Source of the DNA: Aradus depressus
Taxonomy: Eukaryota > Arthropoda > Insecta > Hemiptera > Aradidae
Assembly (NCBI GenBank): GCA_963662175.1
Contig: OY759215.1
Span: 15,427,079 to 15,491,078, forward strand
DNA length: 64,000 nt
Direction of reading: 5' to 3'
The position numbers and the translations under genes are program-made. The notes under the pieces are model-generated. The model did no database searches. It was not told the DNA's origin and saw only the letters and a list, made by a program, of their open reading frames with translations. Positions 41,786 to 52,309 of this stretch are shown piece by piece (within the stretch, counting starts at the first letter, position 1; the number at the start of each line of letters is the position of its first letter).

Positions 41786-43646
41786 AGATGGATGAAGGCG
41801 GGCCAAACGACATCCCCCCTGTCACAAGAGAGGAAATTGAAAGAGCCTGTCGACACGTCGGTACCAACAAGGCACCCGGGCTGGATAAAATTCCAAACCG
41901 AGCCCTGAAAGCAGCAATGAAGGCCAGGCCAATGGTCTTCGCTGACGTGTACGATAAGTGTTTGAGAGCGGGGGTTTTCCCTGGTCGATGGAAAAGGCAA
42001 TGTCTTGTCCTGATCCCGAAGCCGGGAAAGCCCCCAGGTGATCCCTCGGCATACAGACCCCTCTGCCTCCTTGATACAGCGGGGAAGGTGCTGGAAGGCA
42101 TCATCCACGAGAGGTTGCGCGAGCATGTGGAGGCTGGCCTAACCGACAATCAGTATGGGTTTCGACCAGGGAGGTCAACAACAGATGCAGTGGAAGAGGT
42201 GAAGAATCTGGTGTGTGCAGCAATAACCGGGACGCTAAGGAACCGGCAGCACTGCCTTATGGTCACGTTGGCAATGCGTTCAACTCGGCTCGGTGGGACA
42301 AGATCTGGGAGAGCCTCTTACGGGACTTCAAGATCCCCAGATATCTGATGAAGATCATCAGGAACTACCTAAGCGAGAGGATGCTGTTCGCGGACACCAC
42401 TGACGGAACCAGGGAATTCAAGGTCACTACAGCAGTTCCACAAGGGTCAGTCCTTGGCCCCACACTGTGAGACATCCTGTACAATGGCTTGCTGAGCCTG
42501 CCAATGCCAGAAGACCTTACCTTGGTGGCGTATGCTGACGATGTAGGGATCGTCATAGTGGCTGATGATCTGGAAAACCTGGAACGCTAATTCCAGGCTG
42601 CCATGGAGCGGATACACCATTGGATGAGCTCTGTGGGCCTTTCCCTGGCCATCCACAAGACGGATGCAGTACTCTTCACCCGGAGGAAGGCCAGAACCAA
42701 CATGTCACTGACCTTCCAGGGTTATAATATCGAGACCCAACCGGCAAACAGGTACCTGGGAGTAATGCTGGATCAGAGGCTCACTTTTAGGGAGCACCTC
42801 AAATACGTGGGAGCGAAGGCCGCCAGGACATCGGCGGCGATTTCGAGAATTCTGCCCAACGTCGGTGGCCCTAGGCAGAGCAGGAGAAGACTGCTGGCAG
42901 GAGTCAGCACATCCATCCTTCTGCACGGGGCCCCGACATGGGCAGATGCAACGAGGATTCCCTCATACCTGAGGCTGATCGCCCCCGCTCACAGGCGAAG
43001 CGCACTGAGAGTCGCATGCCCCTACCGAACAGTTTCTGGCGACGCTGCCTATGTAATTGCTGGGCTGCCCCCCATTGACCTCTTGGCACGGGAACGTACG
43101 CGACACTTCAAAAGGAAACAAGACCCGGTTCAGGTGGAAGAGGTGGTGCAGCGCTTCGACCACAGGGTCTTCTATCAGGACGCGGGGGCCAGCCCTGGTC
43201 CAGCAGAGCCAGAGAGGGCCAGGACAATTAGGGAGTGGCAGGAAGAATGGGACAAGTCCACAAAGGGACGGTGGACCCATCGGCTCATCCCTCGAGTCGA
43301 GCCTTGGCTCACCAGAAAGCATGGGGAGGTGAATTACCACCTCACCCAGGTACTCACGGGACACGGTGGGTTCCGGGGGTACCTCCACAAAATCGGGGCA
43401 GTAACAACACCAGACTGCCCCGCGTGCCTTGGTCAGACGGAGTCGGCGGAGCATGTCCTCCTCAAATGCCCCAGATTTGAGGAGGGAAGGAAAAATCTGG
43501 AATGCAGCATGGGCGCCCCGCTGACTGCTACCAGTTACGTGGAAGCTATGCTGCGCTCCCAGGAGTCGTGGGATGAAGGCTGCGATTTTGCAGCGCTCAT
43601 CATGGGTGGGTTGGCCCTTCAGGAGAGGGCTGACAAGGAACAATAG
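41740..43646 (+). pseudogene. R1-clade LINE ORF2, reverse transcriptase and C-terminal part
   Basis: Pieces in order: PVTREEIERACRHVGTNKAP, CLVLIPKPGKPPGDPSAYRP, DNQYGFRPGRSTTDAVEE in one frame to about 42270; then ARWDKIWESLLRDFKIPRYL and VPQGSVLGPTL in another frame. An in-frame TGA follows at 42468, then the catalytic AYADDVG box, then a TAA at 42588. The last 347 codons run open to 43646 with HCCC-like CPACLGQTESAEHVLLKC. The shift near 42273 falls in RT motif A, where the first catalytic aspartate is expected and is not visible. Not functional. Confidence 0.88.
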
Positions 43647-43892
43647 CGGTAATAAAACAGAAGAAGGGGTGTTACCAGCCACCCTTCCTCCCTTCCGCGA
43701 AGTAATGACAGACCGTCAGTTCCGCGGAAGGGAATCAGGATCGGCAAGGAGGGGGTTTTAGTGGGTATGGTGATGGTGAATGGTCTCGAGTCCCACACTA
43801 TCCAGGGCTACCTTTCCTGGATGTACGTCACAGCATTTCCCCCTCCAATGCAAAAAAAAAAAATAATAAAAAATAAAATAAAATAAATAAAT
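43647..43892 (+). other. 3' UTR and A-rich tail of the R1-clade LINE
   Basis: About 200 bp of GC-rich UTR with a small inverted repeat (CCCTTCCGCG-like, TTCCGCGGAAGG at about 43720-43733), then an A-run and (TAAA)n-type tail from about 43852. Confidence 0.75.
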
Positions 43893-43933
43893 AAATAAAT
43901 AACAGTAGAAGAAGTGAAGATTTTTGGAAACAC

Positions 43934-43974
43934 TCGATCTTGAGTTCAGTAGGCAAGCACGCTACTTCGGGGCT
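43934..43974 (-). repeat. SINE-1 head fragment
   Basis: CTCGATCTTGAGTTCAGTAG and GCAAGCACGCTAC match the minus-strand head after the B-box. Confidence 0.55.
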
Positions 43975-44599
43975 GCATGGAACCACATGGTCATCACACC
44001 CAACAATTTCTTCTCCAGTTGGACATAGATTTCAATTTTTAATACATGGAAAAACGTTTAAATTCACATCCAGTACAAGAACCCCTAAAAGTCATAATAC
44101 ACTCTTAAATAATTTATTAGCTAACCATATTACGTATTGTTATTGACAATTTATAAGGAACGAGAGATACTAGTGCTTAGATTTAGGATATAAGCTCAGA
44201 GGATTTGGTCTTTATAGCTCATTTACATATTAAATTGATGGTACAGATCATTTATATATTATTAATGCAAGCTGGATGAGGATCTATTCATCTTAATGCA
44301 GGAGAATTCAATGTCAAATAATGACCACAGGGAGCCTCTGAATTCCATTTATATCCAGTAAATTAATTCTGAATCCGGTCAAGTTCCTGGGTATTGGTGT
44401 GGCACATCGTTGTAAAGCTCTTTACCTGTGTGTGGTACACGGAGAATGTAAGGTGCGTTATCCAGGTTAATGGTAATCCCTCATATATCTCTGGATAATA
44501 GCCCTCGAGGATGTGAGGTCTAGGCTTTCGTAGCGTACCATACTGGGGTATCTTCATCAAGAGTGAATGAGTTTTTTTTCTGAATTTTTATTTCTAGTT
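43975..44599. other. No gene seen
   Basis: AT-rich, no recognised repeat. Confidence 0.4.
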
Positions 44600-44765
44600 G
44601 AGCGATCGAAAAGTCGTCGTTGAATCATCGGCAATGTACTTCCCCAGCATGAATTAATCAACTATTTTTTCGCTCTCCCTCCAAAAAGGATCGACCGTTC
44701 GGACTAAAAATCAATAGTCTTAGGGGTTTCTGTATCCTCTCACGAAAATCACATGTGAATCATTA
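44600..44765 (-). repeat. Family X 3' module and part of a unit
   Basis: On the minus strand: GATTAATTCATGCTGGGGAA, GTACATTGCCGATGATTCAA and GACGACTTTT, preceded by TTTGGAGGGAGAGCG. Confidence 0.75.
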
Positions 44766-45339
44766 TTTCTGAATTTCTTTTGGAAATAGCGGAATTTATT
44801 TAAAAATGAGGAACTATATAAGCAAACAAGGAATTATTTCACAATTACAGGTCTCAGGAAAATATATAACTCATTTGAATTATACAAATTACCTAGCTAA
44901 ATTTCAGCTTTACTCTGTCCACTTTGTAACAGGGATAATGATAACATACTCCATCTTCTCATAACTTGTCCTATGTTAAACCAATACAGAAACAAATTTA
45001 TCAATAAATATATTTCACACTACAATACAATCTACGATAGAATAATTCATTTGATAAGTATTGATGATGATGATGGTGAAAAAATGAATAAGATATATTT
45101 GTTTTCGTAACTAATAGTTTAAAATTTAGAAAAACAGTTTTATTATGATTTGCCCTCTCGTTTACCTTATATAATTCAATATAACACATTTCACTACAGT
45201 TGGTATTTTTCTTTTCTTTACTTCGGCTCATATTCATAATGTTGTATTTTCCAAAATTAATTTTATGTTTAATTAAGTTTGTTATATTTCCTATTTTTAA
45301 TTATAAGTTGTATTGATATACGAGTATAAACCTTTTGGG
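44766..45339. other. No gene seen; short GAT repeat
   Basis: AT-rich; (GAT)n at about 45061-45077. The 78-codon minus-strand frame shows no domain. Confidence 0.4.
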
Positions 45340-45925
45340 CAGCTATAACTTTTGTCGTACTGATCCAATCTCAAAATTAAGGACATATTAGCGATTGGAA
45401 ATATTATAAGACATGTTTGGTCAGAATCAATTTTTCAATAGGATTAACCGGTATCAGGTAAATTAAGGACACATCTAAAAATATGTGTTTCAAAACTACA
45501 TGTCAAGACGGTTGTCGGCATTTACGACTCTTGTCTCGAAAACCGGACGACCTGCAAAATTCGTATTTCATGTAAAATATGTATTTTAGTTTTCTCTACC
45601 ACTATTACCAACAAATAGTTTTGATTATGTCATATACATAAGCGATATCTTGTAAAATGTACTCTGGCCCTGGAGTAAAGTGGAATGTTCGTCTTATTTC
45701 GGACAAAATCTAATCAGAAAATCAAAATCTAAGTTAGCATACGTGACTCCTTCATTCCAAATTTCAAGTTCATAGTTACAATCGTTTTTGCAGCTGATCG
45801 CTCACAACTTTCCAGTCATAAACACACCCACACAGACAGACATCATCGTGAAAATGATCAAAACATATTCAAGGGACTTTCAAATGTAAAAATCCGTGTT
45901 TCTTAAGCTTCTCTGAGTTGTTGAA
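45340..45925 (+). repeat. Family Y, long copy
   Basis: GCAGCTATAACTTTTGTCGT, AGGACATATTAGCGATTGGA, CATAAGCGATATCTTGTAAA and TTCATAGTTACAATCGTTTT recur in order at 47090-47560, defining a repeat of about 550 bp. Confidence 0.65.
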
Positions 45926-45952
45926 ATGTTGATTTTTTCCGGCATTTCTTCT

Positions 45953-46036
45953 AGAGGTGTCTTTTTTCTTCTAATATTTCGGGACACTTACACTGGTGTA
46001 AGTGTCCAGAAATATTAGAAAAAAGAAGACACCTCT
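45953..46036. repeat. Tight palindrome with 41-bp arms and 2-nt loop
   Basis: AGAGGTGTCTTTTTTCTTCT on the left faces GAAGACACCTCT on the right, meeting at ACTTACAC-TG-GTGTAAGT. A few mismatches near the A-run. Related single or decayed arms occur at 22420-22490 and 50437-50605, so this is a dispersed foldback repeat. Confidence 0.85.
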
Positions 46037-46879
46037 GGTGTAAAAATCCATTGAAACCTCGATCTCATATTTTTACACGATTCCAGTATTGAGATTGGAT
46101 TCGTAGTGGCTGTGGTCACTGCCAGATTCTGCTGTTTGGGCCAGAGCGAAGTAGTAGGTTTTCCAATTCCTCCCCTATGAACTAACTCCCCCCTAGACCA
46201 ATTTCCACCCCACATAGGATGCCCTACATATTTTTAGAAGGTTGGATTCTATCCTCGAGAATATAAAAATCTATAGACTTATAAAGGCAGAAGTCCCTTT
46301 ATCCTATTACGGTTTTTAGTCAATTAACCTATGACCCTTCCCCTCCCTTCCCAATGATCCCCCCCACCTCTTTGGCCGATTCCACGGAAAACTATGAAAT
46401 TTCGTAAAACATTAAATTTTGGCAAAAACTCAACATCGAATTTCTAACCGATTACCTAACCTCCTCTTATACTTTCTATAGCTAGGGAAGTTATCATAAT
46501 TTTTGTTCTTGTTCCGAAGGTTTTTTTCTCTTCTTAATAACATACTAAGTAACTGTTATAGTCGACGAGATGAAGTGTTGTGTATCTTGAAACGTTTTGA
46601 TACTAAAGGAAGAAGTATCTCCTCTCGTCCGGTTATTGGCTATGATAAGCTTATACGATTACTGCCGAGGACGTAAGTTCAGATAAGCTCCTTATCTCCG
46701 AATATTATATTTAGTAACCTGTAGTTACAATTTAATACACCAGGCCTTTAAATACAATATGAGTAGCAGATATAGACATTATTAGAAGTTTTAACACATT
46801 CGTAGTGAGGTCATTCATTTCATACTGGTGTTACTTACTGGGTATATGAAAGGAATAATGACCTGGCGTCAGCGGTTTT
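46037..46879. other. No gene seen
   Basis: Unassigned; contains a family X 5'-like word (TTTCTATAGCTAGGGAAGTT, about 46474). The 66-codon frame at 46015-46215 runs through the palindrome and is incidental. Confidence 0.4.
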
Positions 46880-47030
46880 CTTTGTTTCATTGAGGGGGGA
46901 GAGTGATCTGTACAAAAGTGGTTGGTATAAAAACGTCCTGTTATGGATTAAATAACATATATTTTATTTTTTCATTAACTTTGTTTTAATAATACTAATA
47001 TAAAGATATTTTACAATGGGTTACTTTGCG
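46880..47030 (+). repeat. LINE-A 3' UTR fragment
   Basis: GGGGGGAGAGTGATCTGTAC, AAAGTGGTTGGTATAAAAAC and GTCCTGTTATGG. Confidence 0.65.
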
Positions 47031-47089
47031 TTACAATTTAAATATTGCTTTGAATAATTTCGTATAGAAATGTATTTCACATATTTGGG

Positions 47090-47575
47090 GCAATATAACT
47101 TTATTCGTATTGTTCCTATCTCAAATCTAGGACTTTTGTTAGTTGGAAATTTAATAAGGAACATTTTTGATGGGAAAATAATTTATCGATAGGACAAACA
47201 GTTTTCGAGTAAATTGTGAAAACGTCTAAAAAAAATGGATTCTAAACAACATTTCAGGACGATTTTTGGTGATCACTGACAAATCTTATTGCCTATAGAA
47301 TAGCTTTTTAATAGTTTTTGATTAGGTTATAAATATAAGCGATATCGTGTAAATTTAATTGCGAAAATCTAATCAGTTACCTTGTTTTCAAATTTTAAGG
47401 TCATAGTTACAATAGTTTCTGCGTTAGAGCTCTCACAAAGTTCCAATCACATACATGCGCAGACAGACAGGCACCTTAGCGAAAATAATTAATGCGTATT
47501 TCGTGAAATTTCGTTGAAAACTCGATCAGATTTTCGCGCGATTACAATACTACAATACTTCCTTATTTTAAAGGT
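47090..47575 (+). repeat. Family Y, long copy
   Basis: Follows 45340-45925 block by block: GGCAATATAACTTTATTCGT, AATATAAGCGATATCGTGTA, GTCATAGTTACAATAGTTTC and CAGACAGACAGGCACC. Confidence 0.65.
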
Positions 47576-48088
47576 ATGAGAAAGTTAGAAATACAGGCAA
47601 ATTATGATTCTTAAAGGCTTTTCTGTGACAGATCCGCTCCCCCATATGGTTAAGCCAGGGTTTTTAGGTGCTATGACCATAGGTGTTCGAAACTGCAGGT
47701 GTACCCAAAACACCAAATAGAATAACTCAAGATAACCCATTATTATACTTACTTTCGGATGAATCTACGTAGTATTGTATTTGATTTATGATATTACTCA
47801 CCAAAATCTCACATTTTTAAGTGACTTGGAACAGGTCCAAAAACTTCTCTTAGTGGGTCGTAAGATTGATGTCATTGCCTACAGGTTGATACTCAAGAGA
47901 AGATAAACCTCAACGGAATTTAGCGAACCACATTCTTCAAGTAGTTTGTAAGATGTATATTTCCTCAGATTCCAGAGAAGAACAACGTAGAAGGCGCAAT
48001 AGCATTCCAAAGAATGTACGTAGAACGGGACAGTCATGCATTTTCTTCAAGAAACCTATATTTTTGAGCATTATGCGTGTTTGTTGTT
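47576..48088. other. No gene seen
   Basis: Unassigned; no protein-like frame. Confidence 0.4.
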
Positions 48089-48329
48089 TTTGTGACTCAT
48101 ATCCGGGCTTTAACTTGTCTCATTCATGGCTCTGGTGGAGCCTATCTAGGTTATAGTTACCTAGAGGTCCCTAACTAATACCTGACATCACACATAAGCT
48201 CGGGACTATCGCTTAATGTCCCATCCAAAGGAGAGTGTGCTCAATTTTTTTTACCTCCCAGATAAACGTAAATGGTCGTGTCAGGGTCTTGAGCTCTGCA
48301 GGCAAGCAAGCTATCTCCGAGCCACCGGT
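48089..48329 (-). repeat. SINE-1, decayed copy
   Basis: Tail block TGTGACTCATATCCGGGCTT, body CGCTTAATGTCCCATCC and 5' region CTATCTCCGAGCCACCGG. The B-box area is largely deleted. Confidence 0.7.
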
Positions 48330-49120
48330 GGCTACCTCCTCTGTATGTACTTCTATGCTCCTCAGTCAGGTATTTTGTTCAATATCATTACAGAAACAGG
48401 CCTTTGAATCTGGCATGAGCCTATTTCGGCTTAATCTAGATGTTCCGAATTTGTGTACAGTATTTTTTTTTTTAAATTTTCTCAAAATAGCGTTACGAAA
48501 AACCGTTACGATATGATTGGAACTCGTTACGTTACTAATAACAGCTTTGGTGCATGCTGTACCGTAGCACATGAACAATAATCGGTGAGTTTTGCCCTGC
48601 GCAAAAACGCATATCAATTGAACAAAAAAGAAACCATGTAATTTTTATAATATTTTTTTCAAACGTCAATATTGTGAGTTTGAAAATTGTCAGAGATTTG
48701 CATACTCAGATTCACCCTCTACAAAGCAGTTTCCATTGTATATTGTTCTGTTATTATTTTGAATCCACCCTGACAGAACAATTCTATCTCTGACAATAAG
48801 TTCCGATCTGAAGATTGTATCACCCAACTTACAAACTGGTTATTGATCGCTCTCCGGGACTTGCACCGTGCTTCAACTTCTGAAACTTTACACAGAATCA
48901 GGTACATTATTTCATTTCTTATACTTACTTCTTATAGGATGAGGAAGTATTATAATCGTGCGAAAATCTGCTAATATGTATGAGACCCTGTTTTTCATAC
49001 CGTTTTGACTGATCATCATACCAGTACCTATATGGCTACCTCAGAACAAGACTGTCACAACTAAAAAAATGTGAATTTTGGGAAATCACGTCTTAAAATT
49101 CACTGATCCTTAATGGTACA
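48330..49120. other. No gene seen; family Y start
   Basis: Near 48940-48975 AGGATGAGGAAGTATTATAA and TCGTGCGAAAATCTG is a family Y 5' end. The small frames at 48366-48907 have no domain. Confidence 0.4.
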
Positions 49121-49452
49121 TTAGTTAGTTATTAGGGACTCATGTCCGGGCTTTAACTACGAGGTCATATCGCCTACTACCAGAGCGCTCTTTCCTCACT
49201 CTAGTGGACATGAGCCCGACTCTACTATGGGAGTCCTAAATTTTTCTTATCCTAAATTTTATTCACCTAGGGTAAAGATCTTTAACGAGTACCTGATATC
49301 GTACAGGCTCGGGACCATCGCTTAACGTCGCCATCCGAAGGATTTTACCTCCCAGATAAAATAAACTAAGGGCCTCGGCCGGGTTTCGAACCCACGACCT
49401 TGAGCTCAGAATGCAAGCACGCATACCGCTGAGCTACCGACGCGGCGCCCTC
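49121..49452 (-). repeat. SINE-1, essentially full length
   Basis: Minus-strand copy from TTAGTTAGTTA through body to GAGCTACCGACGCGGCGCCC. Clear A-box and B-box (plus strand TTTCGAACCCACGA). Confidence 0.92.
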
Positions 49453-49640
49453 AATGTCACTTTACTTTTGATATTTAGAAACACATCTGCTCTCTGGAGG
49501 CCAGAATTAGAAGTTACAATTATGACACTCTTCCATAAAAAAGTATACCATATTACCATTCTTCCTATGAATACAAATTCGATATTTTTTGAGTTGTGAC
49601 AGTCTTGTTCTGAGGTAGCGATATGACGGTACTTCTACAC

Positions 49641-49778
49641 TAGGTGAATAAAGCTGGATAGGCAAAATTTAGGATTCTCTCTATAGTGTCGGGTTCCTGT
49701 CTACCAGATCGACGAGAGGGCGCTCTTGTTATAGCTGATTTGACCTCATAGTTAAAGCCCGGGCATTATAACTAATAT
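49641..49778 (+). repeat. SINE-1 3' half
   Basis: Plus-strand TAGGTGAATAAAGC through GTTAAAGCCCGGGCATTATA; head and body start absent. Confidence 0.75.
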
Positions 49779-50436
49779 TTTCCTCTGTAAATGTATTTCT
49801 TGTACAATTTCCATTGAATTGTCCATGTGGAAAATTTAATATTTTAACACAAACATTTTCCTCTTTATTCAATAATAAGTTCTTTTCATAATTTTTATGT
49901 AATTGCCAAGCTCAGCCAAACGAAAACTAACCAAGGCCATTCTGTACCGTGTAACATGTAAATTTATTTTTTTTTTATAGTGTAATTTATTTATTAAAAA
50001 TGAAATTTAAATTGATACTAATTACGCCAGTATTATTAGTCTTTTTAATAAAAGAAATTCGCGTTGAGTGTTATTCTGATACTATGATACTAACTTTGAT
50101 AGTTCCAGTTTTCAACGACGCTTTAATAAAAACGTCCATTTTTCTTCTTTTTTAAGCCAGGAGAATTTTTAAGTTTGTTAAGAGGATTTAACCCTTCTAT
50201 GGTTAAGCCGGCTGTTTTTTTTCACCCCACCGTTGTTCTTGTACATTGGGGGCCATTTTGGATTTTATTTCAGGTACTCCTTCTTTAGAAAGTATATTTG
50301 ACAACTTTTAATAACATAGGTTTTGAATATTATTATATTCTGTCTAAGTGTCTGTGTTTGTGTATGCAATTGGAACTTTCAGAGTGCTCTAATTCAAAAA
50401 ATATTGTAGTTGTGTTTCTTAAGCTTCATGGGGACA
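49779..50436. other. No gene seen
   Basis: AT-rich; the 76-codon frame at 50298-50528 overlaps the foldback repeat and is incidental. Confidence 0.4.
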
Positions 50437-50605
50437 TTATTATGTTGATTTTTTCCGGCATTTTTTTTTCAGAAGTGTTTTCTTTTTTCTTTATTGGCAA
50501 TATTTCGGAACATTTTCACATGGAATAAGGTCAGCTCACATAAAAGTAATGTCCCAAAATATATTTAAAAAAAAAAGTCTCTGGGAAAAATCAACACTAT
50601 TGTAT
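50437..50605. repeat. Decayed foldback repeat
   Basis: TGTTGATTTTTTCCGGCATT on the left is mirrored at the right end by CTCTGGGAAAAATCAACA, and CAATATTTCGGAACATTTTC by ATGTCCCAAAATATA. Same family as 45953-46036 with a larger loop. Confidence 0.7.
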
Positions 50606-50636
50606 TACATAAAAAAAAAAAAATGAAAATATCTCC

Positions 50637-50922
50637 AAACCCGACCGAGGCCCTTAGTTTATTTTATCTGGGAGGTACAATAAACTTAAGCACGCCGTCC
50701 TTCAGATGGGACGTTAAGCGATGGTCCCAAGCCTGTACGATGTCAGGTACTCGTAAAAGACTCCTACCCTAGGTCAATAAAAATTTAGGGTAGGCAAAAT
50801 TTAGGACTCCCTCAGTAGAGACGGTCTCATGTCCATCAGAGTGACGAAAGAGCGCTCTGATAGTAGGCGATATGACCTCGTAGTTAAAGCCCGGGCATGA
50901 GTCATAAAACCTAACCTAACCT
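50637..50922 (+). repeat. SINE-1, 5'-truncated copy
   Basis: Plus-strand copy from inside the B-box region (CCCGACCGAGGCCCTTAG) to the tail block and CCTAACCTAACCT. Confidence 0.88.
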
Positions 50923-51079
50923 GAAATGAAGAGATACCTGAGGAGGACCCCTGGAAGGCGGTGTTGCTGACTAGTGTCAAGAGTTATTTATTGTTACTCT
51001 GCTCATATTTCCTTGTTATGAATTTTCATAATTAAAAATTATTACATATTAAAAAAGAAAAAAAAAATTTTAAATGTCA

Positions 51080-51400
51080 CATTTGCAAACTTTAAATTTT
51101 TGGCCGAAAATGATGCTTATATTTAAAACCTAATCAAAAATCTCTTAAAATAAAAGTTGTATAAAAAAATTAAAGTAGCATTTTATATAAAACACACTTT
51201 TTTATAGGTCGTCCAGTTTGCAAGATACATGCCAAGAGCCATCTTGAAATGTTGTTTTAAAAAACATTTTTTTAAAGGTTTGTTGAATTTACGCGAAAAC
51301 GGTTAGTCCTATCGAATCATTAGTTCATATCAACAATGTTCCTAATTAAATTTGCAGTCGCCTATGATGTGTCCTCAGATTTGTAGACAGCTAAACGATG
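51080..51400 (+). repeat. Family Y fragment
   Basis: AGGTCGTCCAGTTTGCAAGA, ACGGTTAGTCCTATCGAATC and a degenerate end, collinear with 29481-29720. Confidence 0.55.
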
Positions 51401-51591
51401 TTCTATGTTATCTTCAATTCAAAAGTGGAATCCTGTATGAGCAGCACCCCACCCCACCTGCCTCATTTTCCATATATACGTATACCAGATACGTCAAATA
51501 ATCCGTATGATCAAACGTTGGAAATTTCCTTTACTTCATTTTTGGTTTTATACATTAACCTCGAAAATTCAGTCGTTAAAAAGAGCTATTT

Positions 51592-52041
51592 TGGGTCAGG
51601 GTCGGACATTTAACGTTGTGAGCAAAGGCCCGATAACCATGAAGAACCCAGAATGATAGGGGAGTAAAATATGTGAGGAATAAATGCGGAAATAGTGAAA
51701 ATAAGAATTCTATTTGGAACACAATAAGTAAATTGAAATGAATGTTACTTGATCACTGTAAACAGAATGTTCTGGTCGATTCGGCTGTGTCGCTCCTTGG
51801 TGGTCCGTGATGATAGACAAGATCGGAGGGGGTCCTCACGGGGAAATCTTCATATGTGAGATGTATTCAGGCCAGGCTGCGTTGGAAGAAATGCTGACTG
51901 GGGTAGTAAGATGCGTCTCAGTCAGGCTGTGGTGAACGACTGGTGGCTGGACCGGGAGTAGTGGGGATAGCGAGCGAGCTAGCCGTGGCGTAGGGACCAT
52001 AGTGGGGGGCGCTGGCTAAGCTCAATAGTCGTAATTGAACA
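51592..52041 (-). repeat. 3' LTR of the BEL/Pao element
   Basis: Plus strand begins TGGGTCAGGGTCGG and ends GTAATTGAACA; equals 58190-58639 apart from three substitutions. Confidence 0.95.
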
Positions 52042-52053
52042 TACCGCCCACCT
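52042..52053 (-). promoter_or_regulatory. Polypurine tract of the BEL/Pao element
   Basis: Minus strand AGGTGGGCGGTA immediately before the LTR start TGTTCAATTAC. Confidence 0.75.
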
Positions 52054-52309
52054 AAATTTGGCTACGCTGAATTTACAGTACCCAGAAAAAGGGCAGGGGT
52101 GAGTCGACCGATGGCAGCCGAGAGGGGAGAACAGCACTATGTACCTTCATAGTGATAAGGAAACATATCTTAAAAATAATTAGAATTATAAGTGATAAAA
52201 GGAACGCAACATGAACTTACAATGACTAAAGAAAAAAATAGCCTAAAATAATTAGAATTATAAACTATATACAAACTATATGAATCTCGGCAATGTCCAG
52301 GGATCCCCG
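52054..52309 (-). other. 3' untranslated region of the BEL/Pao element
   Basis: Short non-coding piece between the pol stop and the polypurine tract; nothing coding. Confidence 0.7.

Larger units (their letters stand above)
39405..43892 (+). mobile_element. R1-clade non-LTR retrotransposon (LINE), dead copy
   Basis: Contains ORF1 with CCHC knuckles, ORF2 with apurinic-type endonuclease, reverse transcriptase and C-terminal zinc motif, a 3' UTR and a (TAAA)-rich tail. AAATAAATAACAGT occurs at both edges (39391-39404 and 43893-43906), a 14-bp target duplication partly overlapping the A-rich tail. GC content is visibly higher than the surroundings. Five ORF breaks make it inactive. It is not inserted in ribosomal DNA, unlike R1 itself. 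Confidence 0.9.

Noticed and set aside
42963..43682. 239-codon minus-strand gene
   Set aside because: Shadow of the GC-rich LINE ORF2; its peptide has no domain and the plus-strand frame carries the recognisable RT-associated motifs.
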